Below are positions 17,456 to 26,348 of a stretch of DNA of 64,000 bases, in pieces. The notes below the pieces were generated by a model. It did no database searches, had not been told where the DNA came from, and worked only from the letters and a program-made list of their open reading frames with translations. The DNA comes from Agarivorans sp. Alg241-V36 (lineage in GTDB: Bacteria; Pseudomonadota; Gammaproteobacteria; Enterobacterales; Celerinatantimonadaceae). A program made the position numbers and the translations under genes. Numbering within the stretch: the first letter of the stretch is position 1; each line of letters begins with the position of its first letter. The stretch covers positions 687,163 to 751,162 of the forward strand of contig NZ_UNRE01000001.1 of assembly GCF_900537085.1 (NCBI RefSeq), written 5' to 3'.

Positions 17456-18166
17456 CTAGGCGGCAAGGCTGGGATGATTAAACATATTTAGCTTGCTAAA
17501 TACCGCTTTGAGCTGTTTGTTTGCTTCAAGTTGCACTCCAACCCGTAATTTGTCGCTGGTTTGCTGCTGGCTTTTGATTGTTCCGTTTAGCACTATCGGT
17601 TGTTCTGGGTTTAGGGGAAAACGTAAGACAATTTGTACAAACACCATGCTTAAGGTTTGAGATGGCGCTGCTAACTCAATGCGGCAGCCTCCTTCCGACA
17701 AATCTAGCACTACGCCTTCCAACATGTTGCTTGATGCTTCTTCAGCAGAAACACTGGCAGCTTGCTGTTCAGTTATCACTACCGGTAGGTGAGTATTGAT
17801 TCGGCTTTTATGGCGAAGCTGAATAAACTCGATCTGCTCCGGATACTCTACAAAAAGCATGATTTGTGGCTTTTTGTTTATGGTGATGAGCTTGGTTTTA
17901 AAAGCCACACACAGGCCAGCATCGCCTTCAACGATCATTCTTATTACACAGCTTTTACCTTCGAACATATGGTCTTTTTGCTGCGTGAAAATGTGTTGAG
18001 GCAATGAAAAAGCAAAGTAAGCACCTTCTTGATAGCCCACCAGTTTGGCTTTAATACGGTGCAGTTTATTTGAAGAAAACTGAATATCGACCATTGCGCC
18101 AGGGCTTAACTTAGTAAGAGTATTTACAATGGTTGTTCTATCACTGGTGATTTGATGTTTACTCAA
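17456..18166 (-). CDS. PilZ-domain c-di-GMP-binding protein, YcgR-like
   Basis: The 236 residues divide into an N-terminal YcgR-like domain (about 1-115) and a PilZ domain. The two c-di-GMP contacts are present: RHKSR (R-x3-R) near 118-122 and DLSEGGCRI (D-x-S-x2-G) near 155-163. YcgR acts as a flagellar brake; no flagellar genes are nearby, so the target is open. The start is a TTG with AGGG nine bases upstream. A short hydrophobic ORF lies 39 bases upstream in the same direction. Confidence 0.88.
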   Translation of the reverse strand: MSKHQITSDRTTIVNTLTKLSPGAMVDIQFSSNKLHRIKAKLVGYQEGAYFAFSLPQHIFTQQKDHMFEGKSCVIRMIVEGDAGLCVAFKTKLITINKKPQIMLFVEYPEQIEFIQLRHKSRINTHLPVVITEQQAASVSAEEASSNMLEGVVLDLSEGGCRIELAAPSQTLSMVFVQIVLRFPLNPEQPIVLNGTIKSQQQTSDKLRVGVQLEANKQLKAVFSKLNMFNHPSLAA

Positions 18167-18205
18167 GTTGTGAACCCTCTTGTTATCGCCCTGTGGCGTT
18201 TTACA

Positions 18206-18337
18206 TTACTGATTAGTTGTCATGTTTTGGCTACTGCGCGAGTCTAAAAGCTCTTCAGCCATAATCTCAAAATCTAGTGCTAATATTGTGGCCATAAAAA
18301 CGATCATTGCTGCCATACGTTTACGATTCATATCCAT
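18206..18337 (-). CDS. Possible small membrane protein upstream of the PilZ gene
   Basis: A 43-residue frame starts MDMNRKRMAAMIVFMATILA: a basic N-terminus, one hydrophobic segment of about 16 residues, then an acidic and polar tail ending TTNQ. It fills most of the gap between gpgS and the PilZ gene and reads toward the latter, 39 bases away. The ribosome site (AGAAG) is weak. No homologue is known to me. The charge distribution fits a small single-pass membrane protein, but chance cannot be excluded. Confidence 0.35.
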   Translation of the reverse strand: MDMNRKRMAAMIVFMATILALDFEIMAEELLDSRSSQNMTTNQ

Positions 18338-18416
18338 TGCTTCTGTTTGGTTTATCTGCAGTGATTGTAAGGAGGGCGACTTTAGTAAATTGACTTTTTA
18401 CGAATGAAGGGCAATA

Positions 18417-18445
18417 AAAAAGCTTGTTCTAAGAACAAGCTTTTT
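18417..18445. terminator. Bidirectional terminator after gpgS
   Basis: AAAAAGCTTGTTCT and AGAACAAGCTTTTT are perfect 14-bp arms around a single base. The A/T ends give U-runs in either direction. It lies 21 bases past the gpgS stop. Confidence 0.85.
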
Positions 18446-18466
18446 AGTGAGAGTTGTGGTGTAACG

Positions 18467-19678
18467 CTAGCAGTTATCGGCTTCCACTGCTTCGTATAAG
18501 CGTTCTAAAAAGTCTGGAGCTGCACTTTGTACGCGGTTCCAGCTTGGAATGAATGGCGTGGCAGAAGGATTTTCTAAGAAGGTTTCTCCCGCTTGCATTA
18601 CCGCTTTAGAAAACAGCTCTACAGCATCTTCTTCGGAGTGACGGTCTAGGGTTAAACCATTAATTAAGGCGTCTGCATGGTAGTTTTCAATGAAATCTAA
18701 GGCCATGCGGTAGTAGGTGGCTTTTAAGCTGCGTAATTTACCAGGGCTAAAAGTATGCCCTTGAGTAGCCAGTTTGCGAATTACAGCCTTACTAATGTCG
18801 GTGGCCATTTTGGCTAAGCCTGCATCAAGGTTATCTAGGCTTAAGTCTTGGTGTTTATGGTCGTATACATCAGCGATGTCTACCTGACAAATTCGGTTGG
18901 TAGAATGGTTGCGGTAAATTTCTGACAATACCCCAATCTCTAATCCCCAGTCTGATGGAATGCGCAAGTCATTCAATACGTCTGACTGCATCGAAAACTC
19001 ACCCGCTAACGAGTAGCGGAAGCTATCAAGATATTCTAGGTAATCATCATAACCTTCAATTTTCTTCAAAGCTTTTAATAGTGGTGTTACCAATAAGCGC
19101 GCTACACGGCCATTTAATTTGCCATCGGCATGGCGGGCGTAAAAGCCTTTACAGAATTCGTAGTTAAATAGTGGGTTGGCTACTGGGTACATTAGGCGAG
19201 CCAGCATGCTTCGATCGTAGGTAATAATGTCACAGTCGTGCAAACCTACCGCTTTGCTTTTACCAGATGCCAAGGCATAACCAAAACAATACCATACGTT
19301 TCTGCCTTTACCGGGCTCTTTAGGCGCAAGGTTATGCTCTGCTAGTTGAGCGTCTAAGGCGCGCAGGCGAGGGCCGTCGTTCCATAAAATACGTACGTGC
19401 TGTGGCAAACCCGAGAAGTATTCTTTAGCGTAAGCAAATTGCTCCTCGGTGGCGCAATCTAAACCAATGATGATTTCGCTTAGGTAAGGTACCTTGGCTA
19501 ACTCTTCAACAATGGTGGCTAATGCTGGGCGCTCTAGCTCCGAAAATAACGAAGGTAGAACTAAACTCATAGGTCTAACTTTTGAAAACGCTATGAGCTC
19601 CTGTTCTAACTCTTCGAGTGGGCGATCAGTTAAGTTATGTAAGGTCGTCACAATACCGTTTTGATAAAAATCAGCCAT
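18467..19678 (-). CDS. gpgS: Glucosyl-3-phosphoglycerate synthase GpgS (GT81)
   Basis: At 403 residues this has the GpgS layout. An N-terminal GT-A domain contains PYLSEIIIGLDCATEEQF, the acceptor/donor loop GPRLRALDAQLAEH and PGKGRNVWYCFGYAL. A metal-binding GLHDCDIITYDRSML follows near 140, and the C-terminal half carries DWGLEIGVLSEIYR and DVYDHKHQ. It transfers glucose from an NDP-glucose to 3-phosphoglycerate, giving glucosyl-3-phosphoglycerate, the first step to the compatible solute glucosylglycerate. The gpgP stop is two bases upstream and GGAG lies in the overlap, so the genes are coupled. Osmotic or nitrogen control is likely but no site is visible. Confidence 0.9.
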   Translation of the reverse strand: MADFYQNGIVTTLHNLTDRPLEELEQELIAFSKVRPMSLVLPSLFSELERPALATIVEELAKVPYLSEIIIGLDCATEEQFAYAKEYFSGLPQHVRILWNDGPRLRALDAQLAEHNLAPKEPGKGRNVWYCFGYALASGKSKAVGLHDCDIITYDRSMLARLMYPVANPLFNYEFCKGFYARHADGKLNGRVARLLVTPLLKALKKIEGYDDYLEYLDSFRYSLAGEFSMQSDVLNDLRIPSDWGLEIGVLSEIYRNHSTNRICQVDIADVYDHKHQDLSLDNLDAGLAKMATDISKAVIRKLATQGHTFSPGKLRSLKATYYRMALDFIENYHADALINGLTLDRHSEEDAVELFSKAVMQAGETFLENPSATPFIPSWNRVQSAAPDFLERLYEAVEADNC

Positions 19679-19680
19679 GG

Positions 19681-20562
19681 TTATGCTCCATTAAGTAAGG
19701 AATGTAAAATTTGTTGCATCGATTGATGCCAGCCATGCGGACCGGGGTGGGGCGCTTGGCAAGAATTGGGGTGGTTTATTACCAGTGCTGGTGAGTGTTT
19801 GCGTGGAATTACCACCGGGATGTCGGCTTGTTCCAGCATGCTTAAATCGTTATCGCTATCACCCAGGGCAATGTTGGTAAAACTGCGCTGAAAATGGTCT
19901 TTATATACCTTGTTAAGCCAGTGCATGGCGTCGGCTTTATCGAACTTAGCTTTTACATGATAAAAGCGACCACCTTTTACTACCGCTAGGTTGTGTTCGG
20001 CCAGCTTCTCGGTAAATACTTTTAATTGCGCATCGCTGTCGTTCCAAAGTAGCGGCTCTGAGGCCATTCTTTGTTTGGCCAATTGTGCATCGTATTTTGC
20101 TAAACCGGTATTAAGCTCTACTTCGCTTAGATTCATGTCATTAAACCCTTGGAAGCGAAAGTGATGCTGTTGGCGTAACACACTTAGGTATTGGCAAATG
20201 TCGGGATAGCTCGGGCCAAAGGTCTTTATTTTCCAATGTTGTTTGCCCACATTAATAGGGCTTAGTTGCTCATGTTGTATTGGGCTGTCGGCTGGAATGC
20301 AAACGGCTGAGCCGTTTTCAATGGCAAAAGGTTGTTGCAAGGCCATTTTTTTCTGTAGCTCTAATACTTCCATAAAGGTTTTACTGGTATTAAAGATAAC
20401 CGGCACTTTTAACAGCTTTAGCTGGTTTAAACTGGGTAAGGCAGCCTCGAAACTATAACTATCATGATCTAACAAGGTGCCATCTAAATCCGTAAATACC
20501 AGTAAGCTACTGGCAGTGGTGTATAGCTCTGTTGGCGATAGTTGCTTAGCGAAATACTGCAT
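19681..20562 (-). CDS. gpgP: Glucosyl-3-phosphoglycerate phosphatase GpgP (HAD-IIB, MpgP-like)
   Basis: HAD motif I is FTDLDGTLLDHDSYSFEAAL near residue 25 and motif IV is NIALGDSDNDLSML near 245, with the IIB cap between. This is the mannosyl-3-phosphoglycerate phosphatase family, whose members also remove phosphate from the glucosyl compound. Beside gpgS the glucosyl substrate is expected. I use the ATG at 20562 (AGGGG six bases upstream), giving 293 residues; 20619 would add 19 unusual residues. The 250-base region upstream is shared with divergent phoB. Confidence 0.88.
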   Translation of the reverse strand: MQYFAKQLSPTELYTTASSLLVFTDLDGTLLDHDSYSFEAALPSLNQLKLLKVPVIFNTSKTFMEVLELQKKMALQQPFAIENGSAVCIPADSPIQHEQLSPINVGKQHWKIKTFGPSYPDICQYLSVLRQQHHFRFQGFNDMNLSEVELNTGLAKYDAQLAKQRMASEPLLWNDSDAQLKVFTEKLAEHNLAVVKGGRFYHVKAKFDKADAMHWLNKVYKDHFQRSFTNIALGDSDNDLSMLEQADIPVVIPRKHSPALVINHPNSCQAPHPGPHGWHQSMQQILHSLLNGA

Positions 20563-20814
20563 GCTGCCCCTAAATTTAACGTAATGAGTTTCTACAAGAC
20601 GAAGCACGAGCAATGCCACAAAGGCAAAAAACTTTTATCTACACTTGGTAATTCTCATATTTATCAATAGCTTGTTAAGGATTTAATATTCATTGGTTTA
20701 ACTGTGTAAGGCGGAATGCTTGAACCTAAGTGGTGCAGGCTGAACAATATACTCTAGCTTTGCACCAAAATGGCTAGTGCTATATTTACTTAAGCCTTTG
20801 ATTTACACTGAGTG

Positions 20815-20832
20815 CTGTAATAAATCTGTCAT
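20815..20832 (+). promoter_or_regulatory. Pho box upstream of phoB
   Basis: CTGTAATAAATCTGTCAT differs from the consensus CTGTCATAWAWCTGTCAY at one base. It ends 47 bases before the phoB start, indicating autoregulation by PhoB. Confidence 0.85.
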
Positions 20833-20879
20833 TAATACGTCGCATAATTGCCACAGTTTCTTAGATTGAGATGAATGTG

Positions 20880-21572
20880 ATGCCCAGGAAGATACTCGTT
20901 GTAGAAGATGAAGCTCCAATCCGCGAAATGCTATGTTTTGTATTAGAACAGCATGGCTATGAGCCGATTGAAGCCGCCGACTATGACCAAGCTTTAGCTA
21001 AGCTAACAGAACCTTACCCAGAGTTAGCACTGTTAGATTGGATGTTGCCAGGTGGCAGTGGGATTTCAATTATTAAGCACATGCGTCGCCACGATCTTAC
21101 TCGTCAAATCCCAGTTATTATGCTAACCGCTAAAGGCGAAGAAGAAGACAAGGTTCAAGGTTTAGAAGCCGGTGCAGATGATTATTTAACTAAGCCATTT
21201 TCACCGAAAGAATTAATGGCGCGGGTTAAAGCAGTAATTCGCCGTATATCACCAACTTCTTTAGAAGAAACCATTGAAGTACAAGGCTTACGCCTTGATC
21301 CGGTTTCTCACCGCGTGAGCGTTGAAAATGAACCCTTGGATATGGGGCCAACAGAGTTTAAGCTACTGCACTTCTTTATGACTCATCCTGAGCGTGTTTA
21401 TAGTCGTGAGCAGTTGCTCAACAACGTTTGGGGTACTAACGTGTATGTGGAAGACCGTACAGTAGATGTGCATATTCGTCGCTTACGTAAAGCGATTGGC
21501 CTTCAAGGATATGACCGTTTAATTCAAACTGTACGAGGTTCCGGTTACCGTTTTTCAACTAGGGTGAAGTAA
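20880..21572 (+). CDS. phoB: Phosphate regulon response regulator PhoB
   Basis: About 230 residues: a receiver domain ([19 protein letters not shown], phospho-acceptor Asp in [10 protein letters not shown] near 53, Lys in DYLTKPFSP) and an OmpR-type winged helix ([20 protein letters not shown], then [14 protein letters not shown]). It closely follows E. coli PhoB. The ATG at 20880 matches the family start better than the one at 20871. PhoR follows after six bases. The Pho box upstream shows autoregulation. Confidence 0.97.
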   Translation: MPRKILVVEDEAPIREMLCFVLEQHGYEPIEAADYDQALAKLTEPYPELALLDWMLPGGSGISIIKHMRRHDLTRQIPVIMLTAKGEEEDKVQGLEAGADDYLTKPFSPKELMARVKAVIRRISPTSLEETIEVQGLRLDPVSHRVSVENEPLDMGPTEFKLLHFFMTHPERVYSREQLLNNVWGTNVYVEDRTVDVHIRRLRKAIGLQGYDRLIQTVRGSGYRFSTRVK

Positions 21573-21578
21573 ATACGG

Positions 21579-22877
21579 ATGTTTGTGCCTTTCTCTTGGC
21601 AACGAGTATTGTGGCGAGTGGCCTTGGTGTACTCGCCTTTATTTGTTCTGGGTATGTTTACCGGCTATACCCTAGAAATGTGTTTGTTGGCCGCTGTCAT
21701 TCATATTGTTTGGATGTACACCCAACAGCACAAATTACTCGACTGGTTATATAACCAACGAAAACTCTCCCCGCCCCATGGCTCGGGCAGCTGGGAACCA
21801 GTATTTCACGGTATTTACAACATGCTAAAGCGCCGTTTAGGCCGCGAGCGTGAATTAGCCCAATTAATGAAATACTTTCGTTTGGGCGCTGAAGCTTTGC
21901 CTGATGCCATTGTAGTGATTAATCAAGATGGCGCCATTTTATGGTGTAACCAGTTAGCGCAAGGCATGCTCGGTTTAAAATGGCCTGCTGATGCTGGGCA
22001 ACACCTAACTAACCTCGTTCGTACTCCCAAGTTTGTTAACTACCTTCGTAAAGCTCGCTTTGACCAACCCTTAGAAATTATTAGCCCAGTGCAAAGCAAT
22101 GTGTGGTTAGAATTTCGTGCCATGCCCTATAGCCAACAACAGTTGCTATTGGTGATTCGTGATGTGAGCCAGTTACGTAAGCTAGAAAAAATGCGCAAAC
22201 GCTTTGTATCCAATGTTAGCCATGAGTTACGCACACCATTAACAGTAATGCGCGGCTATTTAGAAATGCTCGATCAAGATGAAGTTGACCCAATGATTTG
22301 GGGCAAGGCGCGCAATACCATGCTGGACCAAAGTAGCCGCATGGAGAACTTGGTTAATCAGTTACTTACCTTGGCTAAAATCGAATCTGCCTCAGCGGAA
22401 GATAATCAAGAGACCATCAACTTCTCAAGCATGGTGGGTAATCTAGAGGCAGAAGTAGCCGGTTTAGCAAAAGGTAAACAATTAAGTTTTAGTTTTGATA
22501 TTACCCCTGATATAGAGATAAAAGGTGACCGTGAACAGTTACGTAGTGCTTACGGCAACCTAGTGAGCAATGCCATTAAGTACTGTGGTCAACCCGGTGA
22601 GATCCATGTGAGTTTATCGCTGATTCCACAGGGCGCGTTGTTTTTGGTTAAAGACTCTGGCCCAGGTATTGAGCGTAAGCACCTACAACGCCTTACCGAA
22701 CGATTCTATCGCGTTGATAAAGCTCGCTCGCGTGATACCGGTGGCGCTGGCCTTGGTTTATCTATTGTTAAGCATGCGCTACAACACCATGATAGCCAGC
22801 TTAAAATAAAGAGTAGTGTGAGCAAAGGCAGTACCTTTAGTTTTATCATTCCCAGAAAATTGTTTATCCAGCAATAA
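21579..22877 (+). CDS. phoR: Phosphate regulon sensor histidine kinase PhoR
   Basis: The 432 residues start with two hydrophobic segments (about 8-45) and a short basic linker. A PAS domain follows (ALPDAIVVINQDGAILWCNQLA), then the HisKA box FVSNVSHELRTPLTVMRGYL with the phospho-His, and an HATPase with N box NLVSNAIKYC and G boxes DSGPGIERKHL and GGAGLGLSIV. There is little periplasmic domain, as usual for PhoR, which senses phosphate through PstSCAB and PhoU. It is co-transcribed with phoB. Confidence 0.96.
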   Translation: MFVPFSWQRVLWRVALVYSPLFVLGMFTGYTLEMCLLAAVIHIVWMYTQQHKLLDWLYNQRKLSPPHGSGSWEPVFHGIYNMLKRRLGRERELAQLMKYFRLGAEALPDAIVVINQDGAILWCNQLAQGMLGLKWPADAGQHLTNLVRTPKFVNYLRKARFDQPLEIISPVQSNVWLEFRAMPYSQQQLLLVIRDVSQLRKLEKMRKRFVSNVSHELRTPLTVMRGYLEMLDQDEVDPMIWGKARNTMLDQSSRMENLVNQLLTLAKIESASAEDNQETINFSSMVGNLEAEVAGLAKGKQLSFSFDITPDIEIKGDREQLRSAYGNLVSNAIKYCGQPGEIHVSLSLIPQGALFLVKDSGPGIERKHLQRLTERFYRVDKARSRDTGGAGLGLSIVKHALQHHDSQLKIKSSVSKGSTFSFIIPRKLFIQQ

Positions 22878-22969
22878 TCCTTGTTGTGAAGCTGCTAAGT
22901 CGCCTAGCTTCACAGCTTTCAACTCTGATGATATTTTTTAGACAATCCAGTTTATACTGAAGTATAAGT

Positions 22970-24457
22970 TTGATTTTTAATGGTATTCCTTTGAAGCTAC
23001 AAGGTCTTTGTTCTAACAGTATTTTATTGCTAGCCATGCTTTGGCTTTGCTTTTTGGCTTTGCCCAGCGCAGCTGTTGAAGACGAAGTAGAGCTTCCAGA
23101 GAGCAGTGATTTACTGCAATTCCCCTTTTATATTCGCGAACCTTTTGTTGGCGATCTAGCCGAAATTAAACAGCGAAAAATTATTCGTGCCTTGGTCACC
23201 TACGGAAAGTCAGATTTTCACTTAGCCGACGGTCGTCCTCTTGGTATACAAATCGAATTGCTGCATTTGTACGAGAAGTTTCTTAACCAAGGCATTAGGC
23301 GTGATGTAGAAAAAACCAAAGTCAAAATTGTGCCAGTCCATTTTGATCAGCTAATTCCCGCCTTAGAAGCTGGGCGAGGGGACGTGGTTGCCGCATTCTT
23401 AACTGCAACTCCAGAGCGTAAAAAGCAGCTGCGTTTTGCACTGGGCAATGCCGAAGGCGTGAATGAAGTGTTGGTTAGCCACAAAGATGCTCCAGCGGTG
23501 GAAAGCTGGAAGCAGCTAGCGGGCAAAAAAGTTTATGTGATGGATGGAAGTAGCTACGCAGAGCATTTAAAGGCGCTCAACTTCACCTTAAAGCTGCGCG
23601 GCGTAAAACCGATTGAGGTGGTGGAAGCTGATGGTAACTTGCTGTCTGAGGATATCTTGGAACTGGTGAATGCAGGCGTGATGCCTTATACCATTATCGA
23701 TGATTACAAAGCGCATTTATGGGAAAAGGTGTTTAAAGATATTCGAATAAACAAGCAGCTCACTACCAGTCGCGATCAAAGCTTGGGTTGGGCGGTACGT
23801 AAAACTAACCCTAAGTTACAAGAGAACTTGCAAGAGTTTGTTAATAAGCAAGTTAAGCAAGGCAGCTTACTCGGCAATACTTTGCTTAATCGCTATTTCG
23901 ACCACACCGCGTGGATCAATCGTTTAGCCAATTCTGAAGACCGAATGCGCTTTAATCGTTATGTGCCTTTCTTTAAAAAATATGCCAATGAATATGACTT
24001 TGATTACCTAGCAATTGTTGCTCAAGGTTATCAAGAATCAGGCTTAGACAATACCAAGGTGAGCCATCGCGGAGCGCGTGGCATTATGCAACTGCTGCCC
24101 TCTACCGCTAAACAAATGGGTTACAGCGATTTAAGCGATCCCGAACAAAACATCGCGGCAGGAATCAAATACTTGGCTTGGTTGCGTAAACATTACATCA
24201 ACGAAGAAGGCATCGAGGATAGCGAACGCATGGCCCTCATTTGGGCGGCCTACAATGCTGGGCCCACTAAAATGAACCAAATGCGTCGGCTTACTAAAGA
24301 AATGAATCTAGATCCTAATCTTTGGTTTGGTAACGTAGAAATAGCAGCGGGGCGTATTATTGGCAGAGAAACCGTGCGTTATGTCTCCAATGTTTACAAG
24401 TATTACATTGCCTATACCCTAGCCTTAGATTTGCAGGGCGATAGGGAAGAAGACTAA
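22970..24457 (+). CDS. MltF-like lytic transglycosylase with a solute-binding domain
   Basis: After a signal sequence (LLLAMLWLCFLALPSAA) comes a bacterial type-3 solute-binding domain (about 55-300), then an SLT domain. The SLT motifs are VAQGYQESGLD with catalytic Glu near 350, RGARGIMQLLPSTAKQMG, and ALIWAAYNAGPTKM. This is the MltF architecture: non-hydrolytic cleavage of peptidoglycan at the outer membrane, modulated by ligand. MltF proper is often elsewhere in such genomes, so this may be a paralogue. The start is uncertain: TTG codons at 22970 and 22991 are the options. 495 residues from the first. Confidence 0.87.
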   Translation: MIFNGIPLKLQGLCSNSILLLAMLWLCFLALPSAAVEDEVELPESSDLLQFPFYIREPFVGDLAEIKQRKIIRALVTYGKSDFHLADGRPLGIQIELLHLYEKFLNQGIRRDVEKTKVKIVPVHFDQLIPALEAGRGDVVAAFLTATPERKKQLRFALGNAEGVNEVLVSHKDAPAVESWKQLAGKKVYVMDGSSYAEHLKALNFTLKLRGVKPIEVVEADGNLLSEDILELVNAGVMPYTIIDDYKAHLWEKVFKDIRINKQLTTSRDQSLGWAVRKTNPKLQENLQEFVNKQVKQGSLLGNTLLNRYFDHTAWINRLANSEDRMRFNRYVPFFKKYANEYDFDYLAIVAQGYQESGLDNTKVSHRGARGIMQLLPSTAKQMGYSDLSDPEQNIAAGIKYLAWLRKHYINEEGIEDSERMALIWAAYNAGPTKMNQMRRLTKEMNLDPNLWFGNVEIAAGRIIGRETVRYVSNVYKYYIAYTLALDLQGDREED

Positions 24458-24495
24458 GCCCGGCTTTGGTTTTTCTGGGTGAGTTGTGTACATAG

Positions 24496-24523
24496 AAAGC
24501 GAGCAGAAATGCTCGCTTTTTTT
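24496..24523 (+). terminator. Intrinsic terminator after the MltF-like gene
   Basis: AAAGCGAGCA-GAAA-TGCTCGCTTT followed by further T, a textbook hairpin 38 bases past the stop. Confidence 0.9.
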
Positions 24524-24587
24524 AGCTAGTTCACAAGCTGAATATTTGCTTTAGCGAGTCGATTGCCAAGTTAATCGCATAAATATA

Positions 24588-24599
24588 GTATTGTAATAC
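24588..24599. promoter_or_regulatory. Short palindrome upstream of the alginate lyase
   Basis: GTATT-GT-AATAC is a symmetrical element 30 bases ahead of the lyase ATG, inside a TATAGTATT promoter-like stretch. It may be a regulator site; specificity unknown. Confidence 0.25.
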
Positions 24600-24628
24600 A
24601 TTTAAAGTTGTTATGGACAATACTTACT

Positions 24629-26101
24629 ATGAAGTTGATTGGAAAGCCCCTTGGCTTGTTATTGCTGTTATCTTTAGCGGGTTGTGGCGGTTCATCTGAA
24701 ACCGCTGGAGTGGCTGATCCTGGCAATGAACCTAGTACGCCCGAAGAACCTACTACTCCCGAAGAGCCTACAAATCCAGATCAGCCAACAGAGCCAAGTT
24801 GCCTTAGCCCAAAACTGTTGAGCATTAGCCAAGCCAGTGATGATGGAAATCATAAAGTGGGCTATGGGCCAGAGAACTCTATCGACGGCAGCTTTGACAG
24901 TGAATCGCGTTGGTCATCAGAAGGAATTGGTAAGCAAATAACCTATAACCTAAGCAGTCCCTCAATTGTGACGGGTATAAGCCTTTACTGGCTAAACAAT
25001 ACCAATCGCTTTGCCTATTATGATCTGGCTATATCTACTGACAATCAGCAATGGCAGGAAGTTGTCACAGGCGGAATGTCCGACATAGCCACTGGCAGTG
25101 CAGAAGTGATTACCCTAACAGATGAGTTAATTGAAAACGTTCAATACCTACGTTTAACCGCTAACGGCAACTCCGAAAGTGATTGGAACAGCGTTATCGA
25201 GCTAACCGCAGAGGGCTGTAACGATGAAGAGGTTACCGAGCCGGTTGAAGATCTAAACCCTTCTTTACCGCCATCAGACAACTTTGACTTACAAGACTGG
25301 TATTTGAGCATACCCACTGATACCGATGGTTCCGGCACTGCTGATTCGATTAAAGAATCAGAGTTAAACAATGGTTATGAGAATAGCGACTATTTTTATA
25401 CCGGCGTAGATGGCGGCATGGTGTTTAAAAGCCCTATCTATGGCTACAAAACCTCTAGCAATACCACTTATGTTCGCACCGAGTTGCGTGAAATGCTGCG
25501 ACGAGGCGATACCAGCATCAGCACTCAAGGAGTGAATAAAAACAACTGGGTATTTTCTAGTGCGCCTAGCAGCGCTCAAAATAATGCTGGTGGGGTGAAC
25601 GGTGAATTGTTTGCTAAATTAGCGGTAAACCACGTGACTAGCACCGGAGAGGATTATCAGATTGGGCGGGTAATCATTGGTCAAATCCATGCTAACGACG
25701 ACGAGCCGGTTCGTCTTTATTACCGTAAGTTGCCTAACAACGATAAGGGAGCCATATATTTTGCTCACGAATCGCGAAATCAATCTGATGATGATTGGGT
25801 GGAGATGATTGGCAGCCGAAGTAATACCGCGAGTAACCCTTCTGATGGTATCGCTTTAGATGAGAAGTTTAGTTACCGCATTAAAGTAGTGGCTAACACC
25901 CTAACCGTTACCATTATTCGTGAGGGTAAAGCCGATGTTACTGCTAGCTACGATATGAGTGACAGCGCCTACGACGACCCAGACCAATACATGTACTTTA
26001 AAGCTGGGGTGTATAATCAAAATAAATCTGGCGATGCAGATGACTACGTACAAGCTACTTTTTACGCACTAAGCAATACCCACCAAGGTTACAATCCTTA
26101 A
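24629..26101 (+). CDS. PL7 alginate lyase lipoprotein with an F5/8-type carbohydrate-binding domain
   Basis: The lipobox LAGC (Cys 19) is followed by a Pro/Glu/Thr linker with repeated TTPEEP-like units, then a discoidin/CBM32-like domain (about 60-205, with VGYGPENSIDGSFDSESRWS). The PL7 catalytic domain fills 225-490. PL7 hallmarks are YVRTELREM near 280, IIGQIHAND near 350 and YFKAGVYNQ near 455, holding the Arg, Gln/His and Tyr used in beta-elimination. It would be anchored to the cell surface or outer membrane and depolymerise alginate. A TTG at 24608 is an alternative start. No other alginate gene is close. Confidence 0.93.
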   Translation: MKLIGKPLGLLLLLSLAGCGGSSETAGVADPGNEPSTPEEPTTPEEPTNPDQPTEPSCLSPKLLSISQASDDGNHKVGYGPENSIDGSFDSESRWSSEGIGKQITYNLSSPSIVTGISLYWLNNTNRFAYYDLAISTDNQQWQEVVTGGMSDIATGSAEVITLTDELIENVQYLRLTANGNSESDWNSVIELTAEGCNDEEVTEPVEDLNPSLPPSDNFDLQDWYLSIPTDTDGSGTADSIKESELNNGYENSDYFYTGVDGGMVFKSPIYGYKTSSNTTYVRTELREMLRRGDTSISTQGVNKNNWVFSSAPSSAQNNAGGVNGELFAKLAVNHVTSTGEDYQIGRVIIGQIHANDDEPVRLYYRKLPNNDKGAIYFAHESRNQSDDDWVEMIGSRSNTASNPSDGIALDEKFSYRIKVVANTLTVTIIREGKADVTASYDMSDSAYDDPDQYMYFKAGVYNQNKSGDADDYVQATFYALSNTHQGYNP

Positions 26102-26250
26102 AAATATAAAGCTCGGTAGACTATCTGCCGAGCTTTTCCAGTTATTGTCTCAAATAATCACGATTTATTCCCAGGTTTAATCATCAATTAATTCAATGCT
26201 TTAGGTTTTCGCTTTAGTGAAAAAGACAGTTTTTTTACGAAAATAAGAGA

Positions 26251-26284
26251 CTGACACATAACTGTCACACAGTAGAAATATAAT
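26251..26284 (+). promoter_or_regulatory. Pho box and -10 of pstS
   Basis: CTGACACATAACTGTCAC (26251-26268) matches the Pho box with two differences. TATAAT follows ten bases later at 26279-26284, the expected distance when PhoB replaces a -35. Confidence 0.8.
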
Positions 26285-26348
26285 TGTCATCGAATTCACC
26301 AATACTACATGACGAAAATAACTCAACGCGTCATTTATGGAGATAAAG

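Noticed and set aside
24720-24790. Pro/Glu/Thr codon repeats as a possible phase-variable tract
   Set aside because: They encode the linker of the alginate lyase lipoprotein and are too degenerate for slippage.
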